Source of the DNA: Diadophis punctatus similis
Taxonomy: Eukaryota > Chordata > Lepidosauria > Squamata > Dipsadidae
Assembly: GCA_023053685.1 (NCBI GenBank)
Contig: JALIGW010000005.1
Span: 55,223,242-55,287,241, forward strand
Reading direction: 5' to 3'
Length of the DNA: 64,000 bases
Below, in pieces: positions 36,601 through 47,895 of this stretch. The notes under the pieces are model-generated. The model did no database searches. It saw only the letters and a program-made list of their open reading frames with translations, and was not told the DNA's origin. A program made the translations under genes and the position numbers. The first letter of the stretch is position 1; every line of letters starts with the position of its first letter.

Positions 36601-36984
36601 TTCACTTGCTGGTCATCATTTCATCTCTACGGCTGTTTGAACAACTGAAAGACGGTTTACTGTGTTAACTCGCTTCCTGCGTTATCATCACGCCGAGAGT
36701 CAGACTTTAGACTGGCGCTTTGTGAGTAAGCACTAAGTTTCACCCTTGGCTCTTTACGAGAATTCTTTAAGCTCGTCTTCCGGGACTTGTTTTCCAAGGA
36801 TAAATTTTCGGAAGAACCAGCTGCGCTGTTCCTCTCCTTTTTCTAAATTGTCCGCCAAAACTTCTCGCCTTTACAAGAACAGAGGGAGGGAAAAGAAAAG
36901 GAAAAAGAAAAAAAGGGGAGAAACGGCGCAGGCAGCCAGAAAGAAAGAAAGAAACAGCTGCTCGCTCGACAGTCCATTTCCCTT

Positions 36985-37130
36985 ACAGCCAATCCACGAG
37001 GAAGCTCCCTCTCTCGACCAATAAGCCGCGGCCGGTTGACGAGCACAGAGCGGCAGCCAATGCCAACCAGAAGGGCGGTAGACAAGGGGGGGGGCGTGTA
37101 GTTGCCTGTTCTTCCCTCCTCCTCTCCGCC
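36985..37130 (+). promoter_or_regulatory. RAP2B: RAP2B core promoter region with three CCAAT boxes
   Basis: CCAAT lies at 36989-36993, 37018-37022 and 37057-37061, all on the + strand, followed by a G-run with GGGGCGTG (Sp/KLF-like) near 37085-37096. No TATA box is visible. Closely spaced CCAAT boxes are typical NF-Y sites, which would put transcription starts at roughly 37100-37160. The start position is an inference; the motifs are seen directly. Confidence 0.6.
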
Positions 37131-37858
37131 TCCCTTTCAGGTGGGGAAAGGGGTGCGTCCTCGTGCCTAATGGGGTCGGCAGAGGAAGGGGGAAAAAGCG
37201 GGTGGTTTAGCAAGACCCCGCAGCCCGGCTGGGCGCAAGTGAGAAAGGAATGGCTCGCGGCGACGCAAGCGGGGCCGGGGCGGCGCGCGCCTGGCTGAGG
37301 CGATCTGCTCGCTGCCGGGACGCGATCGGAACTAGCGCGCGCCGCCTCCACGCCACCCTGAGCAGCAACAGCAGCAGCCGCCGCCGCCGCCGTCACCGCT
37401 TCCCTTCCTCCCCCTGCTCCTCCTCCTCCTCCTCCTCCTCGAGCTGTTGAGGCGCAGGTTTTGCCGGGCGAAAACGTCTCCAAGCTCCCGTCGCGACTCG
37501 TTTCATTCCGCCTGGGCGCTGAGGCGCAGGGAAAGGCGTGAGACTTCTCTTGCCCCGATAGCCGCCTCTCCGGCTCTCGCTCACCGCCTCAGCTTCTGCC
37601 GTCGGTGCCGCTTCCCGAGTGCTTTCTCCGCCTCAGCTCCAGCAAAGAAAGGAAGCTTCCTTTCCGTCGGGGGACGGCTTTTTCTTCTTCTTCGCTCCCT
37701 CCCGCCCTCCTTCCTCTCGCCTTGTCTCTCTCTCTCTCTCTCTCTCCCTTTTTTTTTCTCCCCTTCCTTTCTGAGGGTGGGAGGGGAGAAGAATAGGAGG
37801 CCGGCGAAGGAAGCCAGCCGCGCTCAGCCCGCCCGCCCTGGGTGTGCGTGAAAGAGCC
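37131..37858 (+). other. RAP2B: RAP2B 5' UTR (probable), with trinucleotide runs and an upstream ORF
   Basis: GC-rich leader-like sequence upstream of the RAP2B ATG. It holds a GCC/CAG-type stretch near 37365-37395, a (TCC)n run at about 37415-37440 and a (TC)n run at 37722-37747. An ATG at 37250 with G at -3 and G at +4 opens a 66-codon frame ending at 37450, 408 bases before the RAP2B start. Whether transcripts include it depends on the true start site, which cannot be read here. Confidence 0.55.
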
Positions 37859-38410
37859 ATGCGAGAATACAAAGTGGTCGTGCTTGGCTCTGGCGGGGTG
37901 GGCAAATCCGCTCTCACCGTCCAGTTTGTGACGGGCTCCTTCATCGAGAAGTACGATCCTACCATCGAGGACTTTTATCGCAAGGAGATCGAGGTGGATT
38001 CCTCGCCGTCGGTACTGGAGATCCTGGACACGGCCGGCACGGAGCAGTTCGCCTCCATGCGGGACTTGTATATCAAGAACGGGCAGGGCTTCATCCTGGT
38101 CTACAGCCTGGTGAACCAGCAGAGCTTTCAGGACATCAAACCCATGAGGGATCAGATCATTCGGGTCAAGAGGTACGAGAAGGTGCCCATGATCCTGGTG
38201 GGCAACAAGGTGGACCTGGAAGGCGAACGGGAGGTCTCGTTCGGGGAAGGCAAAGCTCTGGCCGAGGAGTGGAACTGCCCCTTTATGGAAACTTCAGCCA
38301 AAAACAAAGCCTCGGTGGACGAGCTCTTTGCCGAGATCGTCCGGCAAATGAACTACGCTTCCCAACCCAACGGGGACGATCAGTGCTGCTCTTCCTGTGT
38401 TATCCTCTGA
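37859..38410 (+). CDS. RAP2B: RAP2B, Ras-related small GTPase, single exon
   Basis: This is an uninterrupted 183-codon frame with no intron. The protein is a Rap2 GTPase that switches between GDP and GTP forms at membranes and signals to Rap2 effectors in adhesion and cytoskeleton control (family knowledge). Visible motifs: P-loop GSGGVGKS at residues 10-17; effector loop YDPTIEDFY at 32-40 with Phe39, typical of Rap2 rather than Rap1; DTAGTE at 57-62 with Thr61 replacing the Gln61 of Ras; NKVD at 116-119; TSAK at 145-148. The tail is CCSSCVIL: Cys180 begins a CAAX box ending in Leu (geranylgeranylation expected) and Cys176/177 are likely palmitoylation sites. The VIL ending and the QPNGD stretch favour RAP2B over RAP2A or RAP2C. 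The ATG follows GAGCC, with G at -3. An in-frame GTG 15 bases upstream is not used because all Rap proteins begin MREYK. Intronless structure matches mammalian RAP2B. GC-rich codon use contrasts with the AT-rich surroundings. Confidence 0.97.
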   Translation: MREYKVVVLGSGGVGKSALTVQFVTGSFIEKYDPTIEDFYRKEIEVDSSPSVLEILDTAGTEQFASMRDLYIKNGQGFILVYSLVNQQSFQDIKPMRDQIIRVKRYEKVPMILVGNKVDLEGEREVSFGEGKALAEEWNCPFMETSAKNKASVDELFAEIVRQMNYASQPNGDDQCCSSCVIL

Positions 38411-40187
38411 AAAGAAAAGGAAAACAAAAACTCGAGGGTGGGGGAAGAGCACAGCGGCGCGTTGCTTTATGTGGTGTTTTTTATTATTATTATTTCCTTT
38501 CCTTTCCTTTACATTTTGAAATTTAGGAGAAAAAAAAAGTGGTTTACAGCCAACAGCACCACAAGAAAAGGTGGCGGCAGCTGGAGCACTGGCAGTGTTG
38601 TCATTCTGTGAAACTCCCCAAGCCTTTGAAACAAATTTTGCATTACAGCCCGGATCCCTTCCAGGTTATAGTTTATTCTCATGCTGCTGCGGGTGGTTTG
38701 TCGGTGTCATGAGTACGCATTGTCTCTCGTTAACATCTGATCCCTCCCAAGGAAAAGAAAAACTACAAAAATATTTTTTTTATCTCTCTGGAAATGTGGC
38801 GCTTTCCGCATGTACACATGCCAGCGGTTTGATTGTTGCTTATTTCTTGTACTTGCCTCAGTTGGGAGGATTGTATTGGCCATTGATAACCAGTAGGAAA
38901 AGTTCCTGCCTTGTTTGCAGCAGGGGCAGAGGGAGGGAATTAAGAATTGCTTTATAACTGGAAGATTAAACACGCAGAGACACACCTATAAGAATCGAAG
39001 GGAAGCACCGAAGGAAGGAAGTACATGTGGAGGAAGTTCAAATCTTTCACACTTGTCAGCCTGAAATTAGCTAGTGACTAGGCAATTTTTGATTTTGAGG
39101 ATTTCTATGCAAAGTTGGAATATTTGTTACCATGCTTATCTCGTCCGAAGAAGTATTGCACAAGTACTGCCTGGGACTTTTAATAATACTGATGCCAATA
39201 CAGCGCATGAGGTGCCACAGAAATATCTGCTGATTACTTGTGAAATCTATTTTGTTTACTTGTTGTATTGAAAGGGAAGGAATGAAGAGCATTTATTTGT
39301 GTTGGGTTTTTTTTTTAAAAAAGAAATCAGCTATGAAAACACTAACAGACTTGCACAGTTTTTAAGTTGTGTGTACTTTGTGGAATGGTTGGGGACAGAC
39401 AGCGCAGGCAAAGTAATAACATGCCTTATTCAATTTTGAGGAGGGGGGGTTGGCAATAACCAACTAGATCTCTAAAGTACAAAGAGTTTCTAAAATGTGG
39501 CACAGGGTGAACAGCGCCCCTGTGTATGTAGAGTGCCTTCAAAGCAGCTGTTGCAGCCCGTGCCAACCTGTGGAAGTTCCAAAATCCCATTTATTTACTC
39601 CCTCCTTCCCCAACCCCCCCCCCCAGTTAACAGTTTCCTTTCAGTAATTATTGCGATGAACGAGAGAACAAAAGGGCCTATTATTAATGGAATTATTTCC
39701 TCTTTTTTTTAAATCCATTTGAGACTTTTCACTTTAGTTGCCATGGATTTCAGGTGTTTTTTTTATTAATCAGGTTCACAGGTATTAGTGTGCTTTTGTA
39801 TGAGAGAGTATTTGTGTGTGCACCCCTTCCCCCGTTTTCCTCCAAAATGATGTATTTTCAACCAGCAATGAAACAAATTGTTGATGTATCTGAAAAACAA
39901 AATCTCTAATTGTAAATTGAAATCCCAGACAGACGTTTATTCATTTCAATATCTTTTAATACAGTTGCCAATTTTTTAAAAAGAACAGTTTTATGGGTTT
40001 TTATATATTATGGAAATCTGTGTTATCATAGTAGGTTATAAGTTATTGTGGACAAATAATTGTCTAAAGCAATAACAATTGAGGCAAAGGTCTGGTATCT
40101 GATCTTGGAACTGAGTGCTAACTTGTGCTGGATTCTGCTAAATAATGCAATATATACACAAATATTCATGTTTCAAATGCTTTACAG
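38411..40187 (+). other. RAP2B: RAP2B 3' UTR and flank (probable), free of recognisable repeats
   Basis: About 1.8 kb directly after the stop codon lacks any recognisable mobile element, unlike almost all other stretches of this length here. Mammalian RAP2B has a long 3' UTR, so most of this is probably transcribed. ATTAAA at 38965-38970 is one possible polyadenylation signal; I saw no AATAAA before the MITE that begins at 40188. The true end is undetermined. Confidence 0.5.
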
Positions 40188-40949
40188 CAGTGGTTCCCAA
40201 CCTTCCTAATGCCGCGACACCCGTCCCTGCGCCCCCACCGTGACCCACCCCACCGCTGCCATTTGGGTTCTTTTACCCTCTGCGCATGCGCAAAGCATTC
40301 TGCTCATGCGCAGAGGGCAAAGGAACTCAAATGGCGGCGTCCAGGCAGGCAGGGGAAGTGGGCGGGGGAAGCCCTGTGCCATGACCACCACCGGCTCCAT
40401 CGGCTCTGCGACGACCGACTGGCCCGCCTGAACCGGGAGCATTTCACCCCTGTCTCTGTTCGGTTCACATGTTGCCTCTGGGAGCTTTTCGAGCCCCGTC
40501 GTGAAAGGCATGCACGACTTTGGCGGGGCCGGGACAGGCGGCTGCCCGGTGAGAGCCATCCCCTTCGCAGAGTCTCTCCCGTCTACCTGTAGCATTTGGG
40601 GCGAAGGGGATCGCTCTCTCCGGGCAGCCACCTGTCCCGGCCCTGCCGAAGTCACGCACGCCTTTCACGACGGGGCTTGAAAAGCTCCCAGAGACAAAAC
40701 GCGAAGCGAGCGGAGACCTCATCCAGATCTGGAGACTTCACCCGGATGCCGCCATTTGGATTCTTTTACCCTCTGTGCATGCGCAGAACGCTTTGCACAT
40801 GCGCAGAGGGTAAAAGAAACCAAATGGCGGCGGCAGGGTGAGTCGTGGTGGGATGCGGGTTGTGGGGCACGATATGGCCAGGCTTGTGGCATTGGGGGGG
40901 AGCTGGGGATGCCGGGGCGACCCCTGGGAAACCAGGTTGGGAACTGCTG
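40188..40949. mobile_element. foldback hAT element, 762 bp, with NRF1-like motifs
   Basis: Ends CAGTGGTTCCCAACCTTCC and GGTTGGGAACTGCTG, perfect duplication CTTTACAG at 40180-40187 and 40950-40957. Inside are a long inverted repeat (about 40477-40567 against 40600-40693) and two hairpins (about 40252-40338 and 40742-40832) carrying GCATGCGC motifs. It lies 1.8 kb after the RAP2B stop. Confidence 0.85.
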
Positions 40950-40957
40950 CTTTACAG

Positions 40958-42485
40958 GATTCAATGCTTAATTTTGTCATAGAATTATAAAATTATAAAG
41001 ATTCATTAAGGTCAACAGGCTGTTTAATGCTGGAACCCGAATTAAATCAACCCAAATAGATTGGTATTCCTCCTCTACTTGAAAATATCTAGTGGATGGG
41101 CTCTCTATAAATCAGTTTCTCCATTGAACTGTTTACAATTGGGATTTTTTCTTAATATTCAGATGAAAACTGCTTTTCTTTAAGACTGTTATTCCATGTC
41201 CTACATATGGGGAATGAGTCTTGACTTCCGTGAGATGCCCTTTAGGTCTTAAAAATGCTATTATACTCCCCCTTTTCTTTGATCAAGATTAAACATACCC
41301 AGTCTCTCCTAAGGAGAGACTTTCCAGGCATCAGGCAATCCTGATACTCTTCCTGGCACCTCTTCCCATTTCCCATAATATTTTCTTACAATACATTGTC
41401 TAGTAAATAACATAATAGTCAAGGTGGCAATCTAACTAATGCAGATTGCAGTGGACCTATTGCTTATTATTCCTGCTAATATAATCTCATTTTGGGGTAA
41501 CAGTTTCAAGAATTACTAGATATAAGCTCTAGTGATGTCTGTGGTACTTTATAGAACTGTTGCCTTAAGATAGATGTTATGAGTGCTTGTTTGATTCCCC
41601 ATGGAAAACAAAAAAAGGGGTACCTTGAGCATGAAAAAATTCCAAAATTGTTGGGAGACAGTATTAACACTAACTAATAAGCCTCTTTCTTCTCATCCTA
41701 TATTTTGTAATATCTCACTGGATCAAATCAATTGTGGAGATCTTAAAAGCTCATACATATTTGAGATTTTTGAGTTAGTCTAGTAGGGATCCACTGAACC
41801 GAATGATACTTATTTTATTGCTTATTTTAGATCACATATTTCCTGATGTTTCCATTATACCACCTTTTAAGTTTAAGTATAGGATACTTTCACCCAAGGA
41901 ATGCAGCGTTTTCTGATTGGTTAGCTCAGTTTTGAAATATTAGTAATATACATTAAAAGAGACTGAAAGTTGTTTTCCTACCGTAGATATCTCATCCTCT
42001 GGTTTTCAATACAGATGTTTGATAGTAGAGATTCCTGATGATAGAGCACTTGAAACCCTATTGTGGCTAATTACTTTCAGAAACCTATACCAAACAAAAG
42101 AAATTGATAGCTATTCTCCCAAGTAGGCTATGAAAGGGAACTGTTTATGAACAAGTATTATATGTTTTATTAATATGATAGACCTCAATGGATTTAGATC
42201 TGGTTAAAAAAATCACTGATTTGAAAGCTAGTTTGGCTTTAGTGAGTTTAAGAAATAAGGGATTACTTAAATATTAAATTGGTGAATTATCATTATCCTA
42301 CTTAGTAAACTATCTATTAAAACAATTATAGTATTCTTTAAAATCTTAAACCTTATATATATTCAGTATGAGTCTCATTTTTTATTTAATCAGGAGTGAT
42401 TTCATGCAATTAAACAGAATTTCCTTAAATAAATTAGAATTTTAGCCTTAACCTGAGGTCTTTGAACATCATTACAGAGCAGAAT
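40958..42485. other. unique AT-rich sequence
   Basis: Nothing recognised. Confidence 0.5.
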
Positions 42486-42493
42486 ATCTAGAG

Positions 42494-43027
42494 CCGTGGT
42501 GGCGAACCTATGGCACGCGTGCCATAGGTGGCACACGGAGCCATAGCGGCCGGCACGCGAGGGTTCCTACCGGCAAACCGGAAGTGCGGAAAAACGCACT
42601 TCCGGTTTGCCGGTGTGCTGTTTTTTGCACTCCGGAGGGTTCAGGGAAGCTCCCTGAAGCTCCGGAATGCAAAAAACTACAAAACGGACAAACCGGAAGT
42701 GCACTTTTTCGCACTTCCGGTTTGTCCGTTTTGTAGTTTTTTGCATTCCGGAGCTTCAGGGAGCTTCCCTGAACCCTCCGGAGTGCAAAAAACAGCACAC
42801 CGGCAAACTGGAAGTGCGTTTTTTCGCACTTCCGGTTTGCCGGTTTCGTCATCCCAGGCTCCGGTAAGCCTTTGCATGGAGGTGTGCGCATGCGCAGGGG
42901 GCAGCATGGGGGGGTGTTGTGCGCATGTGTGTGTGTGTGGGGGAGGGAATGGGTGTGGGCACGCGAGCGCGCGTGAGCAGGGCCCCCCCTTTTTGGCACG
43001 CGAGCCTAAAAAGGTTCGCCACCACTG
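42494..43027. mobile_element. foldback hAT element, GGCGAACCTATGGCAC family
   Basis: 534 bp, ends CCGTGGTGGCGAACC and GGTTCGCCACCACTG, perfect duplication ATCTAGAG at 42486-42493 and 43028-43035. The interior is a 274-bp palindrome (42570-42702 against 42711-42843). Confidence 0.9.
42570..42843. repeat. 274-bp palindrome with six ETS-type sites
   Basis: Arms of about 133 bp face each other across the loop at 42703-42710. Each arm also folds on itself at its outer end, giving three nested hairpins. ACCGGAAGTGC occurs at 42577-42587 and 42692-42702, its reverse complement at 42596-42606, 42711-42721 and 42826-42836, and a one-base variant at 42807-42817. Confidence 0.9.
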
Positions 43028-43035
43028 ATCTAGAG

Positions 43036-46000
43036 TAAGAAGTGTAATGGCCTCCATACATTTTAGAGTAAAATTCTCTTCTCAGTGTTCATGCTGCCTG
43101 GCACTGATTGAGCTGAAGTCTAAACTTTAGGGTGTACCTCTTCCTATTCTTGCATCATATAAAATATAATTAGCATATATCTGCAGTATACTCTACTTGT
43201 TCTATCATATAAGTGATTGTAATATAGCAAAGGTACGAAATTAAAATTCAAAAGGTTAATGTTATGCTTAGAGAAAAAGGAAAAAAAAACACTACTAAAG
43301 CTACATTTAGCAGTAACTAAATGGTAATGTAGCTTTGCACAGCCAGATAAATCCAGGTATGACGAGAATGTTAATATCTTTGGCCACATTGTGTTTTGAG
43401 AACTGGAGAATTATTCCTGCTGATAACAGAAAACATAGCCTTGAGGATACAGTAATAAAAACAAAATAGTGACTTAGATATGGATAAGGATTCAAGCATA
43501 TTCAGCTTGATTTCAACTAACTTTAAAAAGTGCTACTTCATGATACTTCATGATCCGATTACATATTCTAGAACCTTAACTCCCTATTTCCCTACTGCCC
43601 CAAAAGTTTTTGATGTCTCCAATGTGTAAGTTGAACTTGTCTCCTAATTTTAAAACTGGAAAAGGTAAATATCAGCTACATAGATTTCAATTGTAAGGGT
43701 AACTTAAGTACACGAATCAATTTGGACATGGATAAAGAAATTTTGGCTGTGGACTAACTGAAGCTGAAGAAATATTTTGACTTTGAGTTAGTTTTTAATT
43801 GTGATGCATGTTGGTCTTATTTAGGAGTGGGTTCAATTCACACACAAGAGTTGTTATTTATAAGCCTTTGAGTTCCGTGTGCTTAAGGAAAAGTAATAGA
43901 CTGTGCAGTAAATTCCAGTTATTAAGCTTCAGCAGTTAAGACGTAGACAATGCTCTAAACAGAATCCACAGAGCATCTTATGGCACCTTAAATATATTAT
44001 AGCATAAGCTATAACAAATGTGTTAGCATTTTAAAAGCTACAGCATTCTTCTTTCTTCTGCAGCACACTAAACATTACCACCCCTTTGTTTTGTACATAA
44101 TTTCAAAGAAAAGTCTTTCATGTCAAACCACACTCTTGGTAACTTCATGAAAATGTCCATCCAATTTATTAAGCTATTGCTACATTTACAATATATATAT
44201 TTAATTTACCTATATTAATTGATTAATTTATAGCCCCAATGTTCTCTGATAGTCTCTGATCCAGAAGAGTCAAGTGTGCTTAGCTTCTGAGCCCAAACAA
44301 GGTTTCCTAAATACTGCTACATTCAATTATCAGATATTATTTTTATATTTAAAAAGTATGGTTCCTGGTTTAGGAAAAATATAATGCTTAAGACAGTATG
44401 TTCAACAATGACACAATGTCATTTCCTACTAGTAGTGGCAAAGACATAATAATAGAGTATTTTCAATTCTTGTTAATGTATATGTTTCCTGATTATTAAA
44501 CAGAGTTATAAACTTATTTCCAATAATAGGAAAGGTGGACCAAACCAAGAACAGTAGATGAATGAATACTGCAGGGATACAACAAAATACTAAAAGTACA
44601 ACATATAATAAGAATGTGTTTTTCCTTGCAGGAGATCTTAAATTCAATCACCAGCATTTAGTCTTTGGTCTAAAACCAAATTATACCAGTCAATACAGAC
44701 TGAGACTATCACGATAGTGTCCATTGGTGCTAAGATATCCGTAAGACTTCTAAGTGACTACATATCTACACATTATAACTTCCATCATCTGATTATGGAA
44801 TATAATGATATATCCATCATCTCATTATGGAATCTATTTGGTGCCTCAGCTAATGTAATATAATGCCTAGGACAAATATTTTTGGTCCTTGTTGATAGTA
44901 ATAAGTAACATTTCTTTGAAAGTTGCATACAGAACCTATTTCTAATTAGGGTTTGGCTCTGATCAGAAGTGAGACATTTCAGAATCACACATGAAAATCC
45001 AGAGATCGCATAAGATAAAACTAGTGCCACATCAAGAGACTCAGGGTCTATAATAAGCACATTTTATATTTAGAAGGTTTTAGGTATAGAGCGAAGTTTT
45101 ATCATTGATTCTTTTCAGCATAGGGTCTTTGCAGTATGTACAAAATAGTGAAGTAGCATTACATTTTGTACATGGTTAGAAAGGATTGTAGAAACAATTC
45201 CCTAAATCCATGGTTGAGTTTGAGCGAAATTAGATGAAATTCATTGTACGCTTTGCCAAAACCTATGGAGGGGAACAACCTCAGTTTGCTCCTTTCCCAC
45301 CAAATTTGTAATATTTTCTTACAAAGTGTTATAAAGCATTCTGCATATGTACTTTCTCCTTTCGGAGTTAATTAATGCTGTGCTATTGATATAATTATAG
45401 GGTCTTTGAGGAGTAAAAATAGAGGAAAAATGTATCTGCTTCTAATGGACATAGTAGCCTAGATAGTTTAATATAGGGAGATGAGGGTTAACTGCTACAT
45501 CTGCTCATGAGAAATTGGCAAAAAAATGTCCCTTGTGGGAACTGCAACCATCTGCTTTAACTATACTGTCAAAAGCATTTTCCCTGCATATATTTTTTTT
45601 AAAAAGTAAATATTGCCAAAGATGTAGGATTTTAGGTATGAGTTGTATACTATTGCCAGAACTACTTGTCTGTTCACTGTGTTCTGGCAAATATAGATTT
45701 TTTGTCCTATTTCCTATTTAAGTAACCATTCATTTCTTGCTGATATCATTGTTGGATGTGAGGCCAGAGACGGAAGAGCTCACTAAAGTAATATCTTTAT
45801 ATACTCAGCCTTTTTTGAGATGATATTCCAGAGACAGTGATGTGATTATTTTAGAATGTCTTAGAATAAGGTATGGTAGAAGAGAAGTTTGGTTGCATAG
45901 AAAGAATGCAACGTAGAATAGGACAGGGCAAGACTTGGATGGGATCTTTCTGTATGAAAAGGTGCAGATGCATTTGGCTATCCTTGCTGAAATGTTCTTC

Positions 46001-46654
46001 TTACAATTGGTCATATAGTTCAAGCTGGCAATACAAAATTGGTTTTTAGAAAACTAGCAAGCAAAATGTTCACCATCTTCAAGTGCCTACTGCTATTTAC
46101 TTGTTTCTGTAACCTGCAATTTCTACACCAAATTGCACTTAAGTCAATGAACAGAGTAAAGAAGTTTGTGGAGAGATATTGTGGAGAAAGCCTAAATCAA
46201 TAAAAGTTTTCAAAGTTCTCCAAAACAAAGCCAGTTTTAAAATCCTAAAAGCCAACTGCAGAGTATGGAATGTGTCAAAATTGCACAATTTAAACTAAAG
46301 TGAGCAGTTAGTGCACAGCTTTCAGGACAAGTGATTTGGGGGACATCTAGCAAACTTACAAAGGTTTTTGTTTTTGAGGAAAAGTTAATCGTATGTAGTG
46401 TGTTGTAGCACGGTGTTCAAAAGGAAAGTTCAGTGAGACTCGGCTTTATTAAGTGTGCCAGCTGCAAGGAACCCAGTGTTAGAATTCCTACTTGAATTAA
46501 AAAAGTTATATTTCATATAATTAGGCATACCACACAATAGCCAAATCAGTGTAAAATTTTAAAAGCTACCTCACCTCACAGACCTGATCATTTTAAAGTA
46601 TATGAAAAGGGCTGTGCTCAGTGTTTCCAGTGCCTTAGAGGAAATAATTATTTT
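43036..46654. other. unique AT-rich sequence, 3.6 kb
   Basis: No domain, repeat end or microsatellite recognised. This is the longest repeat-poor block in the right half. Confidence 0.5.
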
Positions 46655-46990
46655 GGAAGAGGATGTTTGTAGCTCAGGCTCTTGGTGCTTCTGAGCTTGG
46701 TTGTCTATGGAGATTCTTAGTCATCCAGGTCATGGTTGTCCCAAAGGTGCTTTTTCAAGAGGTAACTGGACTTCACTTGGTTTTTCTTTGAAGACATTTC
46801 ACTTCTCATCCAAGAAGCTTCTTCAGCTCTGACTGATTTCCCCACCATCCAGTCAGAGCTGAAGAAGCTTCTTCTTGGATGAGAAGCGAAATGTCTTCAA
46901 AGAAAAACCAGAAAGTCCAGTTACCTCTTGTCTGAGCTTGGTTGTTTTCTTGCAGATATTTCATTACCAAAACTAGGCAACATCAACAGT
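46655..46990 (+). repeat. older repeat with TTTGTAGCTCAGG start, split by the foldback insertion
   Basis: TTTGTAGCTCAGG, then CTGAGCTTGGTTG (interrupted), then TTTTCTTGCAGATATTTCA and ATTACCAAAACTAGG match the sequence at 60657-60745 in the same order. Family not identified. Confidence 0.5.
46705..46930. mobile_element. foldback insertion with 15-bp target duplication
   Basis: The 15-bp sequence TCTGAGCTTGGTTGT occurs on both sides (46690-46704 and 46931-46945). The insert includes a long inverted repeat, arms 46756-46835 and 46850-46930, loop 46836-46849. It sits inside an older repeat whose other copy is near 60655. A duplication of this length fits target-primed retrotransposition better than a cut-and-paste transposon; a Penelope-like origin is possible but unproven. 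Confidence 0.65.
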
Positions 46991-47201
46991 GGTAGAAGAG
47001 AGTGAGGTTTGCTGATGATGGAAATCCTTAGAGCTATGAGTATCCTTATATTCATGTTTTCTTTCCAAATTGTGTTTGGACATGGGGGAAAAGATAAAAA
47101 AGCACTAAACATGATCAGAAACCTCATACCAATGATTAATTTCAAGAATTTTTTTCTGCCAAAGGATAGTTTAGACATGCAGGTGATTCTTACAGTTTAT
47201 T

Positions 47202-47714
47202 CCCGTGATGGCGAACCTATGGCACGCGTGCCACAAGTAGCACGTGGAGCCATATTAGTGGGCATGCGAGTTCAGGTCCGGCGCACATGTGCGTGCCAGC
47301 CAGCTGATTTTCGGGCCTTCTGTGGCAACTGGGAGTTGGGAAACGGGCCATTTCTGGCCTCCGGGGGGGGAGGCCATTTTTGCCCTCCCCAGACTCCTAG
47401 AAAGGCTCTGGAGCTTGGGGAGAGCAAAAAAATGGGCCTTCCAGTTCAACCAGAACTTGGCAAATGGGCCATTTTCTGCCTCTGGAGGGCCTCCGGGGGA
47501 GAAGGCCATTTTCGCCCTCCCCAGGCTCCTAGAAAGGCTCTGAAGCCTGGGGAGAGTGTAAAACGGGTGTGCCATTGCATGCTGGGAGCGGGGGGGGGTC
47601 ACACGCACATGTGCAGGGAGGTACATGGAATTATGGGTGTAGGCATGCACATGCGCCCCCCCCCCCGCACCCACCCCTTTTGGCACGCGAATCAAAAAAG
47701 GTTCGCTATCACTG
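47202..47714. mobile_element. hAT element, GGCGAACCTATGGCAC family
   Basis: 513 bp, ends CCGTGATGGCGAACC and GGTTCGCTATCACTG, perfect duplication GTTTATTC at 47194-47201 and 47715-47722. The two internal CCTCC/GAAAGGCTCTG blocks near 47395 and 47530 are a direct repeat of about 130 bp. Confidence 0.9.
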
Positions 47715-47895
47715 GTTTATTCTAATGGAGATTAAAATATAGGATGATCAATGGAATGGAAAAAATATTTTATCTACAATCAGATTGATTTATTTGCATT
47801 TTAAAGAGGCTTTGCAGATGTTTAAACAACAAAAAAAATCCACTATGATATTTAATGCACACTGAAATATATTTTGCTTTTTGAGCTTTAATATA

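Larger units (their letters stand above)
36650..38450. promoter_or_regulatory. CpG island covering RAP2B promoter, 5' UTR and CDS
   Basis: CpG dinucleotides become frequent from about 36660 and stay dense through the coding region, then fall away after 38450. The rest of the window is AT-rich and CpG-poor except inside a few MITEs. This is the usual form of a broadly expressed, TATA-less vertebrate promoter. Edges are by eye. Confidence 0.85.

Noticed and set aside
36983..37483. 166-codon open frame on the - strand over the RAP2B promoter
   Set aside because: Long open frames are expected in CpG-rich DNA; the peptide is low-complexity Gly/Ala/Pro with no domain.
37447..37851. 134-codon open frame just upstream of RAP2B
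   Set aside because: It starts at TTG, consists of compositional runs and has no recognisable domain.
42508..43061. Long open frames on both strands with matching peptides
   Set aside because: They arise from the palindrome in a MITE: both strands read the same sequence.
46756..46930. CRISPR-like or microRNA hairpin
   Set aside because: The long inverted repeat belongs to a mobile element with target duplications; no repeat-spacer array is present and this is a vertebrate.
47009..47725. 238-codon open frame
   Set aside because: It runs through the hAT element at 47202-47714 and repeats internally with the element's direct repeat; no domain.
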